NCBI GenBank assembly: GCA_002717285.1 | Contig: PBDF01000004.1 | Span: 76,685-118,046 of the forward strand | DNA: 41,362 bases | From: Magnetovibrio sp. | GTDB lineage: Bacteria > Pseudomonadota > Alphaproteobacteria > Rhodospirillales_A > JABHCV01 | Direction of reading: 5' to 3' | Shown here: positions 1-9,542 of the stretch, piece after piece | Position numbering within the stretch: the stretch's first letter is position 1 | How the letters are laid out: each line of letters begins with the position of its first letter | Translations under genes and position numbers: made by a program | The notes under the pieces: model-generated | What the model was told of the DNA's origin: nothing | What the model saw: only the letters and a program-made list of their open reading frames with translations | Database searches by the model: none

Positions 1-539
1 TTGGTTTTGAAGGCGTCAGTTATAAAGATCCAGATTTTCATACTGTAGCTGTTCTTTCCACTCTTCTTGGTGGCGGCATGTCGTCACGCTTATTTCAAGA
101 AATACGAGAAAAGCATGGTCTTGCATACTCCATTTATTCTTTTGTACCGAGCTATTCGGACAGTGGGCTTTTTGGTATTTACTCAGGAACCGGCGAAGAA
201 GAAACAAACAAATTGATTCCACTTGTATGCGATGAAATAAAAAAAATTTGCGATAATGTTAAAGCTGATGAGCTAATTCGGGCAAAGGCCCAGATCAAAG
301 CTTCAGTTTTAATGGCACTTGAGAGCTCATCAACACGTTGCGAGCAATTGGCACGACAGATGATGATTTTTGGAAGACCCGTTCCAATAGAGGAGTTTGT
401 TGCTAATATTCAAGCAGTAAACCACAACACAATTCTCAATACAGCACAGCGAGTGTTCTCAAGTGCTCCAACGATTGCTGCTTTAGGGCCTATTTCAAAA
501 ATGGAGGCTCTTGAAAATATAGTTCAACGCCTAAATTAG
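1..539 (+). CDS. M16 family zinc peptidase, C-terminal part (5' end outside window)
   Basis: The open frame runs in from the window edge (codons start at base 3) and ends at TAG 537-539, so the ATG at 78 is internal and not the start. The visible part carries the glycine-rich GGGMSSRLFQEIREK segment followed by GLAYSIYSF, typical of the C-terminal domain of pitrilysin/mitochondrial processing peptidase-like M16 proteins. The HxxEH zinc site would lie in the N-terminal half, outside the window. The family degrades or processes peptides; in alphaproteobacteria such a gene often follows thrC. Family assignment is firm, the substrate is unknown. No clear terminator is visible in the 159 bases before the convergent yqgE. 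Confidence 0.9.
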   Translation, partial: GFEGVSYKDPDFHTVAVLSTLLGGGMSSRLFQEIREKHGLAYSIYSFVPSYSDSGLFGIYSGTGEEETNKLIPLVCDEIKKICDNVKADELIRAKAQIKASVLMALESSSTRCEQLARQMMIFGRPVPIEEFVANIQAVNHNTILNTAQRVFSSAPTIAALGPISKMEALENIVQRLN

Positions 540-698
540 ATACTCAAATGAAAACACTTCTGAAACAAGCGCCATACAATACTGTGTCAGAAAAGGGTTT
601 TTTTTAAATACGATCAACCGCCCATCCAAATCTTCAAATTTACAGCCAAAAAACTTATTTATGTACTGCAACACTCCTTAAACTCTGTAACTATCAAT

Positions 699-1274
699 CT
701 AAGTATGACCTACATTATCTGACAATTTGAGCGGGTCAATGCCCATCTTGTTCAAAGCTTGAGCCCATTTAGACTCAAGATCCTTATTAAAAACTAAATC
801 TTCATCTGCTTCCGTATTTAACCAGCCATTATTAAGAATTTCTGTATCTAACTGACCCGGTCCCCATCCAGCATACCCCAATGCCAACAAGTAGCGACGG
901 GGCCCACAGTTGCCCGCAATATCGCTCAAAATGTCAAGCGTTGCAGTTAATGCTAACTCTTCGTCTACGATCATAGATGCATCCCGAATATAGTCTTGAC
1001 TGTGTAAGACAAATCCACGGGATACTTCTACTGGACCACCCAATTGAACATCTATTTTTTGTGTGCCCTCGTATTTTGAAACCCCCAGTTGCTCAAGAAG
1101 GCTTGAAAAAGTAATAGCATTGTATGGTTTGTTAATTATTAGGCCCATAGCACCATCTTCAGAATGAGCACAAACAAAAATTACTGAACGCTCAAAACGA
1201 GGGTCCCCCATACCTGGCATAGCAATTAACAGTTGACCAGATAGTGAACTCCTTAAATCCTTGTAGTAGGCCAT
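699..1274 (-). CDS. yqgE: YqgE/AlgH family protein (UPF0301)
   Basis: This 191-residue protein has the family's usual length and hallmark segments: GQLLIAMPGMGDPRFERSV near the N-terminus, then GAMGLIINKP, LGGPV and LALGYAGWGPGQL. The family folds as a small soluble cytoplasmic domain of unsettled biochemical role; in pseudomonads AlgH has been linked to alginate regulation. The gene is divergent from the DsbD-like gene, with 205 bases between them that must hold both promoters. I see no clear -35/-10 pair there. Neighbouring DsbD-like and peroxiredoxin genes suggest a redox or envelope context, but this is inference. Confidence 0.92.
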   Translation of the reverse strand: MAYYKDLRSSLSGQLLIAMPGMGDPRFERSVIFVCAHSEDGAMGLIINKPYNAITFSSLLEQLGVSKYEGTQKIDVQLGGPVEVSRGFVLHSQDYIRDASMIVDEELALTATLDILSDIAGNCGPRRYLLALGYAGWGPGQLDTEILNNGWLNTEADEDLVFNKDLESKWAQALNKMGIDPLKLSDNVGHT

Positions 1275-1479
1275 TTAGACTGTCCTTAAAATCAACTTGC
1301 TAATAGGTTCATATTTTCAGCAACCCAACAGTATCAAACTACTGTATACTTTTTGATGCTAAAAGATCTTGTAGCAAAAGAAACCCTATTTTCAAGGACT
1401 AAAATCCTTGTTGAAACTGAAACAAATGAGTTGATCTTTCTCTATGTAAAATAACAAAAAAGATTATTATTGGATTGTT

Positions 1480-3597
1480 ATGGAAAAGCCCTTAAGACTC
1501 TCAAAATTAGTAAAGCTTACTTTGGCTATATTACTATTAACTTTTTTTGACGATTCACAAACTGATGCTAAAAATGCCTCGTCAAATATAATAGATAATG
1601 ACCACACACAACTGCGTCTTCTCTCCAGCATTACTGCCGTTGGGAAGTCAGAGACGCTGATGCTTGGTTTGCATTTTACTATGAAGCCCGGTTGGAAAGT
1701 TTATTGGCGCAGCCCCGGCGATGCAGGTTACCCCCCTTCCATAGATTGGAGAGGTTCAACTAATCTCGGCGATTTTGAAATGTTGTGGCCCATTCCACAA
1801 CGGTTCTCAATATTAGGTCTAGAGACACTTGGTTACAAGAATGAAGTCTTATTTCCTATTAAAATTAGACTGAAATCGCCGGGCAAATCTTTGCTCGCTG
1901 TTGCTAACATAGATTATCTTACGTGCAATGAAATTTGTGTGCCTTACAAGGCAAAATTAGCCCTAGACTTAAAAGCCGGTCCGGCTCTCCCTAGCGACTT
2001 TGTACATATTATAAATCGTTTCGTTGCTCTTGTACCAGGAGATGGAGCTACCCACGGTGTCTCCATTGATACCGTAGAATCTATAGGCAAGGGGAAACAG
2101 GTCTACCTTCGTGTAAAGGCCAGTTCAAGAACACCTTTTACATATCCAGATGTCTTTTTTGAAGGTCCTGATGTTCTGGTTTATGATAAGCCAAGCGCTG
2201 TGTTTCAAAGCCAAAACAAAGAAGTCATACTTACCTCAAAAGTCCACGGAACCGAGGATTTGGAGCCGCCAAATAAACTAGCAAACCTTATATTTGGCGT
2301 CACGGTAAGAGACGGGGATCGATCAGCAGAACGCACATTAAGCATCAGACAAGTCTCTTCTAAAGACCCGAGTATCTCTTTTGGTTACATCATAGTCTTG
2401 GCTTTGTTAGGAGGCTTAATATTAAATCTTATGCCCTGTGTCCTGCCTGTTCTGTCTTTAAAACTACTCAGTATTATTGGCCATGGAGGTGGTAAAAAAC
2501 ATCAAGTTCAATTAAGTTTTATAGCTTCTGCAGGTGGAATTATCTTTTCTTTTATCTTACTTGCTGCGACTCTTGCAGTCATGAAAAGTGCTGATATGAC
2601 AATAGGCTGGGGTATCCAGTTCCAGCAATCTTGGTTTTTAATTGCTATGATATTAACTATTACACTTTTCGCCTGCAATCTCTGGGGCCTTTTTGAGTTT
2701 CGCCTGCCTTATTGGATTAGTCGCCTTGGTGAAAATACAGCCCACATTCAAGGGCTAAGCGGAAATTTTCTCACGGGCTGTTTTGCAACCCTGCTGGCGA
2801 CGCCGTGCTCGGCTCCTTTTCTCGGTACCGCTGTTGGCTTTGCATTGGCTCGGGATACAATTGATATTTTTGCTGTCTTTACAGCCCTTGGTTTTGGTTT
2901 AGCCCTTCCTTATTTATTAGTTGCCTCAATACCTTCACTTGCCACCCGTTTACCAAAGCCAGGCAGGTGGATGATCACTCTACGGCAAGCAATGGGCTTC
3001 GCACTTGCCGGAAGTACAATTTGGCTGTTGAGCATTCTTTCTAATGCTATGGGTCAAAACATTGGCCTACTGGTTGGCAGTTTGACCTTGTCTTTGATCG
3101 GCATATTGTTTCTTGCAAAACGACTGAATAAAATGCAGAAGATTGGTGTTTGCGGAGTTGCAGTAGTAGTACTCCTTGCCTTTAGCGTCCCATCTTTAAT
3201 GACATATCAAGCACCAGAGAATATAACATCAAACAAAGACCCACGGTTCAAAAATATTTGGCAACCTCTTGATGTCAAAGCAATCCCCAAGTTAGTTGCC
3301 GATGGAAAAACTGTATTTGTCGATGTTACCGCTGATTGGTGCTTAACCTGCCAAATCAATAAAGTATTTGTAATTTCTCAAGATAACATTTTGCAACGCT
3401 TGGAACAAAAGAATGTAATAGCAATGCAAGCTGACTGGACCCTACCCGATGATGCGGTTACCGCTTATTTGGTGAGCTTTGGGCGTTATGGCATACCTTT
3501 TAATGCGGTCTATAGTTCAAAAACACCTAGGGGCATGGTCTTACCAGAGTTACTAAAACAAGATGCTGTCATCGAAGCCCTCGACATGGGTCGTTAA
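1480..3597 (+). CDS. dsbD: DsbD/ScsB-type thiol:disulfide interchange protein
   Basis: A 705-residue membrane protein that passes reducing equivalents from cytoplasmic thioredoxin across the inner membrane to periplasmic targets. Domain order is as expected: N-terminal hydrophobic signal; periplasmic alpha-like domain with a redox pair at Cys149 and Cys153 (LTCNEIC); a membrane domain of about eight helices from residue 300 with paired cysteines Cys320 (MPCVLP) and Cys443 (TPCSAP); and a C-terminal thioredoxin domain with Cys621-x-x-Cys624 (DWCLTC). All three redox pairs are intact. The large N-terminal domain resembles the ScsB subgroup more than E. coli DsbD. The peroxiredoxin gene begins 83 bases downstream on the same strand and is a plausible functional partner. 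Confidence 0.92.
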   Translation: MEKPLRLSKLVKLTLAILLLTFFDDSQTDAKNASSNIIDNDHTQLRLLSSITAVGKSETLMLGLHFTMKPGWKVYWRSPGDAGYPPSIDWRGSTNLGDFEMLWPIPQRFSILGLETLGYKNEVLFPIKIRLKSPGKSLLAVANIDYLTCNEICVPYKAKLALDLKAGPALPSDFVHIINRFVALVPGDGATHGVSIDTVESIGKGKQVYLRVKASSRTPFTYPDVFFEGPDVLVYDKPSAVFQSQNKEVILTSKVHGTEDLEPPNKLANLIFGVTVRDGDRSAERTLSIRQVSSKDPSISFGYIIVLALLGGLILNLMPCVLPVLSLKLLSIIGHGGGKKHQVQLSFIASAGGIIFSFILLAATLAVMKSADMTIGWGIQFQQSWFLIAMILTITLFACNLWGLFEFRLPYWISRLGENTAHIQGLSGNFLTGCFATLLATPCSAPFLGTAVGFALARDTIDIFAVFTALGFGLALPYLLVASIPSLATRLPKPGRWMITLRQAMGFALAGSTIWLLSILSNAMGQNIGLLVGSLTLSLIGILFLAKRLNKMQKIGVCGVAVVVLLAFSVPSLMTYQAPENITSNKDPRFKNIWQPLDVKAIPKLVADGKTVFVDVTADWCLTCQINKVFVISQDNILQRLEQKNVIAMQADWTLPDDAVTAYLVSFGRYGIPFNAVYSSKTPRGMVLPELLKQDAVIEALDMGR

Positions 3598-3680
3598 GAT
3601 TTTCAGATACTTGATTTCAACTAAGGTTGAACTATGTTGTTCTTGCAAGTGTGCAATTTTATTTTTTACGAGGAAATACC

Positions 3681-4163
3681 ATGACTATTAAACCCGGAGA
3701 ATGTATCCCTTCAGCAACCCTTCATGTAATAGGTGTTAACGGTCCCACAACAGCCAACACAGTCGACCTTTTCAAAGGAAAGAAAGTAGCTATGTTTGGA
3801 GTGCCTGGCGCCTTCACACCAACTTGTTCAACAAAACATGTCCCAAGTTATCTAAATAACGTGGCAGCATTAAAAGAAAAAGGTATTGACTCTATCATTT
3901 GCCTATCCGTAAACGATGCTTTTGTTATGGGAGCATGGGGAAAGGAACATAATGTTGGGGATACGATCATTATGGCAGGTGACGGCAATGCAACTTTCAG
4001 CAAAGCAATTGGATTAGACGTTGATTTGACAGATCACGGCATGGGCATACGATGTCAACGCTTTTCAATGATAGTCGACGACGGGGTGGTAAGCATACTA
4101 AATCACGAATCACCAGGTGAGTATAGAATTTCCAGTGCCGAGTTCATGCTAGAGCAACTATAA
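3681..4163 (+). CDS. Peroxiredoxin, Prx5/AhpE-like (glutaredoxin/thioredoxin-dependent type)
   Basis: A 160-residue thiol peroxidase reducing H2O2 and organic peroxides. The peroxidatic cysteine is Cys49 in the signature PGAFTPTCS, followed by HVPSY, diagnostic of the Prx5 subfamily. The frame extends upstream to 3627, but the ATG at 3681 is preferred: it is preceded by a GAGGA ribosome binding site about 6 bases upstream and gives the usual N-terminus (MTIKPGECIPSATL). The protein lies downstream of the DsbD-like reductase. Its closest relatives in alphaproteobacteria usually sit beside rnhA/thrB, as here, although in this window it is convergent with rnhA. Confidence 0.93.
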   Translation: MTIKPGECIPSATLHVIGVNGPTTANTVDLFKGKKVAMFGVPGAFTPTCSTKHVPSYLNNVAALKEKGIDSIICLSVNDAFVMGAWGKEHNVGDTIIMAGDGNATFSKAIGLDVDLTDHGMGIRCQRFSMIVDDGVVSILNHESPGEYRISSAEFMLEQL

Positions 4164-4164
4164 C

Positions 4165-4192
4165 AAAAAAGCCGTAGCAATTAGACTACAGC
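4165..4192 (-). terminator. Rho-independent terminator after rnhA (possibly also serving the peroxiredoxin gene)
   Basis: On the minus strand a stem GCTGTAG / CTACGGC (one G-U pair) with an 8-base loop is followed by TTTTTTG. It lies between the convergent peroxiredoxin and rnhA genes, 126 bases past the rnhA stop. The plus-strand T-run is weak (TTTGTT), so termination of the peroxiredoxin transcript is less certain. Confidence 0.65.
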
Positions 4193-4317
4193 CTTTGTTG
4201 GCTAGCCTCAAAATCAGAAACTCATGTTTCAGTAATGGCGAGAAACATTTGATTTTGATCTTTAGTGTCTAAAAATTGATTATCTGCCACAGCTCCTAGA
4301 GTTATAAGGATAGTAAA

Positions 4318-4764
4318 TTATAATTCACCCTTATATAGTGTTATCCCCTGCCTCGCCAGCTCGTCAGCTCGCTCATTTTCAATGATACCGGCATGGCCTT
4401 TTACCCAATGCCATTCGACTTTGTGACGTTGTATAGCGACCTCGAGGCGTTTCCAGAGATCCGCATTCCTGACAGGTTTTTTAGAGGAGGTGCGCCACCC
4501 ATTCTTTTTCCAATTGTGAATCCACTTGGTAATACCATCGCGCAAATAAGTACTGTCTGTAAAAAGATCAACTTCCATACTGCGTTTTAGGTGCTCCAAT
4601 GCCATGATAGCAGCCATTAATTCCATACGATTGTTTGTGGTCTCGAATTCACCCTCATAAAGTTCTTTTTCTTGACCGTTCCAAAGCAGTAGCGCACCCC
4701 ATCCACCAGGCCCTGGATTACCTGAGCATGCACCATCTGTATAGATTTTAACTCTCTGATTCAT
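4318..4764 (-). CDS. rnhA: Ribonuclease HI
   Basis: A 148-residue RNase HI that cleaves the RNA strand of RNA-DNA hybrids. All acidic catalytic residues are recognisable: Asp10 in YTDGACSGN, Glu in NNRMELMAA, Asp in [11 protein letters not shown] and Asp in ERADELAR. A longer frame reaches to 4881, but the ATG at 4764 gives the standard N-terminus and overlaps the thrB stop as ATGA, implying translational coupling to thrB. The thrB-rnhA pair is a conserved alphaproteobacterial arrangement. A terminator follows 126 bases downstream. Confidence 0.96.
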   Translation of the reverse strand: MNQRVKIYTDGACSGNPGPGGWGALLLWNGQEKELYEGEFETTNNRMELMAAIMALEHLKRSMEVDLFTDSTYLRDGITKWIHNWKKNGWRTSSKKPVRNADLWKRLEVAIQRHKVEWHWVKGHAGIIENERADELARQGITLYKGEL

Positions 4765-5738
4765 GCCGGATCTAGACCATAAGAACTTGGATTGGTAACG
4801 CCTTGGTGAAATTTCAGTCTTTCTAGATATTCCAAAGGATTTTTGATCGTAACAACCGCATCTTTCGGAGTGTACAAACAATCATACAAACGTGTTAGCA
4901 AAAAACGAAGGGCACTGCCACGAGCTAGTAAGGGTAAAATTGCCAACTCTTCACTAGAAAAGTCTCTGATTTTACAATATGCACTAAGCATCCGTCGTGC
5001 TTTAGTAGTGTTAAAACTACCATTTGCCTCAAAACACCAAGCATTAAGACATATAGCCACGTCGTACACAAAAATATCATTGCAAGCAAAATAAAAATCA
5101 ATAAGCCCAGAGAGGTTATTACCTTTAAAAAAAACATTATCAGGAAACAAATCAGCGTGAATTACTCCAGATGGTAAACCTGAACTGGGTTTGGGCCATC
5201 GCTCCTCTAATACTTCAATTTCCTGCGCTAAAATATCAAATAGCCCTGGTTTTACTTTATCTGCCTGTGCACCAGATGCATCCAGTAGTCCTCGCCACGA
5301 GTCTACTGAGAGAGCGTTGGGGCGTTTTATTTCAAAATCAACGCCAGCTAGATGCAATCTAGCTAGTGCTCGGCCCAACTCAGCGCAATGATTTGGCGAA
5401 GGGCGCCGTGGCCACATACCTTCTAAAAAGCTGATTATTGCTGCGTTTCGACCACACAATTGGTTTAATGCTTGACCATTAATATTCTCAATCGGTGTAG
5501 GGCAAGGAACACCTCGTTCAGCTAGATACCTCATTAGACTTAAAAAAAAAGGAAGATCGTTTGCAGCAACGCGCTTTTCATAGAGTGTAAGTATATAGGA
5601 ACCTTTGTCTGTTGTTAGCAGATAATTGGAATTTTCAGTTCCCTCTGCAATTCCCTTGAACGAGGTAACTTTACCAATTGAGTAACCTGCAACAAAGGTG
5701 ACTAATTCCTCATCTGTGACTTCAGTATAGACCGCCAT
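4761..5738 (-). CDS. thrB: Homoserine kinase, APH/choline-kinase-fold (ThrB type II)
   Basis: A 325-residue kinase phosphorylating L-homoserine to O-phosphohomoserine in threonine synthesis. It belongs to the aminoglycoside-phosphotransferase fold rather than the GHMP family used by enterobacteria. Visible motifs are [13 protein letters not shown] at the nucleotide-binding N-lobe, the catalytic loop [11 protein letters not shown] (catalytic Asp about residue 196) and the metal-binding DFYFACND (Asp about 214). ATG at 5738 ([12 protein letters not shown]) is chosen over the ATG four codons upstream because it matches the family's usual start. Its stop overlaps the rnhA start by 4 nt. The ispH gene that often precedes thrB in alphaproteobacteria is absent; the upstream gene is a divergent exported protein. 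Confidence 0.94.
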   Translation of the reverse strand: MAVYTEVTDEELVTFVAGYSIGKVTSFKGIAEGTENSNYLLTTDKGSYILTLYEKRVAANDLPFFLSLMRYLAERGVPCPTPIENINGQALNQLCGRNAAIISFLEGMWPRRPSPNHCAELGRALARLHLAGVDFEIKRPNALSVDSWRGLLDASGAQADKVKPGLFDILAQEIEVLEERWPKPSSGLPSGVIHADLFPDNVFFKGNNLSGLIDFYFACNDIFVYDVAICLNAWCFEANGSFNTTKARRMLSAYCKIRDFSSEELAILPLLARGSALRFLLTRLYDCLYTPKDAVVTIKNPLEYLERLKFHQGVTNPSSYGLDPA

Positions 5739-5846
5739 AACAAACCTCAAGTTTTCTTGCCCTTTACTTACGAAACAAGGTAGCCTCTGGGAAGAACTGC
5801 CTACATTTAAAAACTACAACTTGAATCAATTAGAGTACAGCGCGAT

Positions 5847-7577
5847 ATGTGTAGTAAGAAATTATTATTTTACAATACGTGTTTGATAGCTCTTTTCATC
5901 ATAGCTTTACCAGAAGATGCACACACAGCACGTGCAAAGGAGAAATTGCCTACAAGTAATTTTAAAACATTTGACCTTTCTGCCTTTAATGCGACTGTGG
6001 AACAAGTGCAGAGTGCCCTAAAGAACGCTGGTCTCTACAAGGGCATTGTTGATGGTCGCTTCAATCATGATACTGAAAGGGCAATTCTTGAGTATCAAAA
6101 CCGTGAGGGCTTGGTGCTCAACCCCATAGCCAGTAAGGAGCTAGTAAAACATATTCAATCAAGAAAAAAAGTTCGATCCCTCCTCAACCAATTACAAACC
6201 CAACGTTTAAACGCTATGGAAGAAGCACGTGAAGCCTTACTTTCACAACTTGAAATCCGAAATCTTATCTTCAGTTCAGCTAACAATGATGCACATGAAC
6301 CAAAAAAGAATACAGCACAATGTTTTATAAACCCAACAACTAAGTGCCTTCTTGACGGTGCATCTGTAAGTGCCTCTAAAATATTTAAGAATGAACTTCG
6401 TGATTGGGTTTTATCCGAAATTTTAGTTACTCAAGCTAATGCAGGATTGAACACTGAGGCATCCAAAACAATTCGCCAAATTATTGATCCAAGGATTATT
6501 TTGGTTGCCTTGCGCGATATTTCAAAGGCTAGAGCCTTAGCAGGAAAATCATCCGAGGCCTTAAATGCGGCATCTCTTATACCAGACAGTAAAAAACGTT
6601 TGGAAGCCTTAGTCGCTATAGCTTCCATTCAGGCTAAACAGAAAGACATGGATGGAGCTGTAACAACATCCCTTCTACTACTGAACGAGCTAGACCAAAT
6701 TGACTCTCCCCTAAAGCAAGTCTCACTCGCCAGCGAAGCTGTTATCGTTTTATCAAAATCAGGTGAAATTGCACGTGCAAATGAAGAGCTAGCTAAAATA
6801 AAAATCATCATTAATTCAAATATTACACTGGAACAACGCAGACCCGCACTGCGCCACATAGCGAATATCTTAGCTAAAACTGGCAAACCAAAAAAGGCTT
6901 TAGCTCTTATTATGAATGAACCAGATGTTGCCGAACACACTTCAATACTGGTTTCAACTGCAAAAGTCTTGGCCAAAGCAGGTTACATACAACAGGCTAT
7001 CCAGACAGCAAAAAGAATTAAAGCAATTCGCTATCGCTCAGTTGTTTTAAGCCAAATTGCCATAGTGCAAGCAGAATATGGTGATGCTCCAGGTGGAGGT
7101 GAAACACTTGAGTTGGCTTTTGAAGCTGCTAAAAAAACAACCCCTCCATTTGCCCAGGCCTTCGCATATGAACAAATTTGCCTTGCACTCCTTGAGATCA
7201 GGAAGCTTGGGGGCCCAGATAATTTTGATCTAGCCGTTCAAACTGCAGGCTTAATTAGAGACAAAAAACTTCATGCTCACACCCTTTGGTCTCTAGCCAC
7301 GGAACGATTAACGACCGGTGACCATAGATCAGCTGCAAAAATAAAAAAAATGGCTGATGAGGCAACAAAACAAATCAAGAGTCTTTACACCCGTGTCTGG
7401 CTCTTAAGTGAGATTGCTTTAGAGCATTTTATTGCCAAAAGAAAAGTTCTTGCTTGGAATTTTTACAAGCGGGCGTTAGCTATTGCTAGGGATTTGGATG
7501 GCGCTTTGGGACGTTCTCGAGCACTAGTCAGATTGGCATCAGTTCTTAACAAAATACAACACATTCCAAATAACTGA
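5847..7577 (+). CDS. Exported protein with peptidoglycan-binding-like domain and helical (TPR-like) repeats
   Basis: A 576-residue protein I do not recognise as a named gene. It begins with a basic n-region and a hydrophobic stretch (residues 5-22) that looks like a signal peptide. Residues about 51-90 (VEQVQSALKNAGLYKGIVDG then FNHDTERAILEYQ) match the PG_binding_1 fold, in which a short helical module binds cell-wall glycan or peptide. From about residue 190 to the end the sequence is a run of helix pairs rich in Ala and Leu with recurring A-x-x-A-x-AG patterns (SKARALAGKSSEALNAA, NILAKTGKPKKALALI, AKVLAKAGYIQQAIQTA), consistent with a TPR-like solenoid. This suggests a periplasmic scaffold acting near peptidoglycan. 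No catalytic motif is visible. It stands alone, divergent from thrB, with 210 bases before the next gene. Confidence 0.75.
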   Translation: MCSKKLLFYNTCLIALFIIALPEDAHTARAKEKLPTSNFKTFDLSAFNATVEQVQSALKNAGLYKGIVDGRFNHDTERAILEYQNREGLVLNPIASKELVKHIQSRKKVRSLLNQLQTQRLNAMEEAREALLSQLEIRNLIFSSANNDAHEPKKNTAQCFINPTTKCLLDGASVSASKIFKNELRDWVLSEILVTQANAGLNTEASKTIRQIIDPRIILVALRDISKARALAGKSSEALNAASLIPDSKKRLEALVAIASIQAKQKDMDGAVTTSLLLLNELDQIDSPLKQVSLASEAVIVLSKSGEIARANEELAKIKIIINSNITLEQRRPALRHIANILAKTGKPKKALALIMNEPDVAEHTSILVSTAKVLAKAGYIQQAIQTAKRIKAIRYRSVVLSQIAIVQAEYGDAPGGGETLELAFEAAKKTTPPFAQAFAYEQICLALLEIRKLGGPDNFDLAVQTAGLIRDKKLHAHTLWSLATERLTTGDHRSAAKIKKMADEATKQIKSLYTRVWLLSEIALEHFIAKRKVLAWNFYKRALAIARDLDGALGRSRALVRLASVLNKIQHIPNN

Positions 7578-7787
7578 TGATGGGAATGATTAGGCTTTTA
7601 ACAAATTTGAAATATTCAAATCGGTAGAAGAAAATAAAGTTTTTGCTGTAGTGCTCACAACAGCATATGATTTTAACAAATTCGTTTAAAATAAAATTTT
7701 TTTTAGACATGCTCGGATCTGTCGTTTGAAAAAAGTAAAGAATAAATAGCTGGTTTTTGAAGGCTTTTTAACTGATATAAAATAATA

Positions 7788-8384
7788 ATGATCAACAAAC
7801 AAAAAATAATTATACAACGAAAAATAGTGTACAAAAAATTTGTGATGTTGTGCTGGGCGTTTTTACTCTCCAGTTGCGACTTGTACATGGGAGGTATCAC
7901 AAACACTGATGTTAAAATGGACTGTCCACCAGTTTCAATAGTTCCCGAGGCTTCATCAATAACTCGTTACATAAAAGGAAACAAGAGGAGCGTCCTGGAC
8001 GTAGATTTTACGGGTTTAATAACTGGAATAAAAGGCAAATGTTCTTATGATCTTAACTCCGAAACTGGCGTGAATACTGTAGAAATTAACGTGATCACTA
8101 AATTTAAAATGGAGCGCGGGGCAGCAAATAATTCACATCAGGCTGATTTTCAATATTTTGTTTCCATAATCAACAGTGAAGGAAAGATTCTTGGAAAGGA
8201 AGTTTTCGATTTTTCGGCAAAATTCTCAAAAGAACGTTCTTGGGCTAAAAATAAAGACTCACCAGTTAAATTGATTGTACCTTTTGGAGATGAAAGAGGA
8301 GACAAAAGCTTTACTGTTTTTGTGGGTTTTCAATTAAGCAAAGAAGAATTGGAATTTAATCGCAATGAAGGAAAACTAAAATAA
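7788..8384 (+). CDS. Putative lipoprotein of unknown function
   Basis: A 198-residue protein not recognised as any named family. A basic N-terminus is followed by a short hydrophobic run ending in the lipobox LLSSC (Cys30), so it is probably acylated and membrane-anchored. The remainder is rich in beta-type alternation and lysine, with two further cysteines (in MDCPPV and GKCSYDL) that could pair in the periplasm. The start is uncertain: neither ATG 7788 nor the internal ATG at 7845 has a clear ribosome binding site, but the first keeps the basic n-region. The upstream 210 bases are very AT-rich and I see only a weak 6-bp hairpin there. Confidence 0.65.
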   Translation: MINKQKIIIQRKIVYKKFVMLCWAFLLSSCDLYMGGITNTDVKMDCPPVSIVPEASSITRYIKGNKRSVLDVDFTGLITGIKGKCSYDLNSETGVNTVEINVITKFKMERGAANNSHQADFQYFVSIINSEGKILGKEVFDFSAKFSKERSWAKNKDSPVKLIVPFGDERGDKSFTVFVGFQLSKEELEFNRNEGKLK

Positions 8385-8483
8385 AGTCAACAAAATTATG
8401 TAGCCATATTTACCTTGAAACAAAACAAATACTCACAAGATGGAAATTGGAGTTTTGAAAATGACGGCAACTGTTTATTCTGT

Positions 8484-8507
8484 TACATATTTATGTATCA
8501 GTATAAT
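8484..8507 (+). promoter_or_regulatory. Candidate promoter with operator-like palindrome for gap-arsJ
   Basis: A perfect -10 hexamer TATAAT lies at 8502-8507, 21 bases before the GAPDH start codon. Immediately upstream, 8484-8497 is a perfect inverted repeat TACATA-TT-TATGTA, placed where a repressor would block the -35/-10 region. No good -35 hexamer is present, which fits a regulated promoter but also lowers confidence. No regulator gene lies next to it. Confidence 0.4.
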
Positions 8508-8528
8508 GGGTAGACAAGAACAACTTTT

Positions 8529-9530
8529 ATGAGCATACGTATAGGTATAAATGGCTTTGGCCGCATGGGTCGGTTGTCTCTACGAGCCGGTTGGGGTCGT
8601 GAAAAGTTTGAGTGGATTCGCATTAATGAAATGAATATGGATGCGGCAGGAGCTGCTCATCTTCTCAATTTTGATTCCATTCAAGGTCGTTGGATTGAAG
8701 AGGCTATTTTCAAAGACAACAAAATTGTTATCAACGATCACAAAATATCATACGACACTTTTGCCAACATTGAGGATGTCAATTGGGGAGACTGCGATGT
8801 TGTTTTGGAGTGTACTGGCAAATTTCGCACGCTAGAGAAGCTAAACCACTACTTTGATCAAGGAGTTAAAAAAGTTATTGTTTCTGCTCCAGTAAGAGAT
8901 GGAGCACTCAATGTTGTATATGGTGTAAATGATAAAGATTATGATCCCTCTATTCACCATCTTTTGACTGCAGCAAGTTGCACAACCAACTGCCTTGCCC
9001 CAATAGTAAAAGTAATTCACGAAAATATTGGAATAAAACATGGCGTTTACACGACCATTCACTGCGTCACCAACACGCAAGTTGTCGTCGATTATCCCAA
9101 CAAGGATTTACGTCGAGCACGTTCAAGTTTGATGAATCTGATTCCAACAACCACCGGATCAGCCAAAGCAATTACCCTGATTTACCCTGAGCTTATGGGC
9201 AAACTCAACGGCCATGCAGTTAGAGTTCCACTTGCCAATGCGTCATTAACAGATTGTGTTTTTGAAGTCGAACGGCACGTTACAGTTGATGAAGTAAATA
9301 ATCTATTCCGTAATGCAGCTAATGGCATTCTTACTGGGATTTTGGGTGTAGAAGATAGACCTTTGGTGTCTACAGATTTTGTCAATGATGCTAGATCTTC
9401 CATAATAGATACTTCCTCTACTATGGTATCTGACGGCAGTCAGGTAAAGATACTTGCTTGGTATGACAATGAGTGGGGTTACGTTAATCGCATAATCGAT
9501 TTGGCGGCAAAAATATCCAAAACTCTCTGA
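8529..9530 (+). CDS. ArsJ-associated glyceraldehyde-3-phosphate dehydrogenase
   Basis: A 333-residue type I GAPDH with the Rossmann start [10 protein letters not shown] and the catalytic cysteine Cys151 in SCTTNCLAP. The segment [19 protein letters not shown] followed by [20 protein letters not shown] is what I know from the GAPDH subgroup encoded beside arsJ rather than the glycolytic one. The next gene, 12 bases downstream, is arsJ, so the likely role is to use arsenate in place of phosphate, forming unstable 1-arseno-3-phosphoglycerate for export by ArsJ. No pgk, fba or tkt gene is nearby, which argues against it being the central glycolytic copy. The assignment rests on sequence resemblance plus neighbour; activity is inferred. 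Confidence 0.9.
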   Translation: MSIRIGINGFGRMGRLSLRAGWGREKFEWIRINEMNMDAAGAAHLLNFDSIQGRWIEEAIFKDNKIVINDHKISYDTFANIEDVNWGDCDVVLECTGKFRTLEKLNHYFDQGVKKVIVSAPVRDGALNVVYGVNDKDYDPSIHHLLTAASCTTNCLAPIVKVIHENIGIKHGVYTTIHCVTNTQVVVDYPNKDLRRARSSLMNLIPTTTGSAKAITLIYPELMGKLNGHAVRVPLANASLTDCVFEVERHVTVDEVNNLFRNAANGILTGILGVEDRPLVSTDFVNDARSSIIDTSSTMVSDGSQVKILAWYDNEWGYVNRIIDLAAKISKTL

Positions 9531-9542
9531 AATCAATACACC

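Noticed and set aside
8471..8488. Pho box upstream of the GAPDH gene
   Set aside because: Two CTGT words are present but 9 bases apart instead of 11, and the CAT parts do not match.
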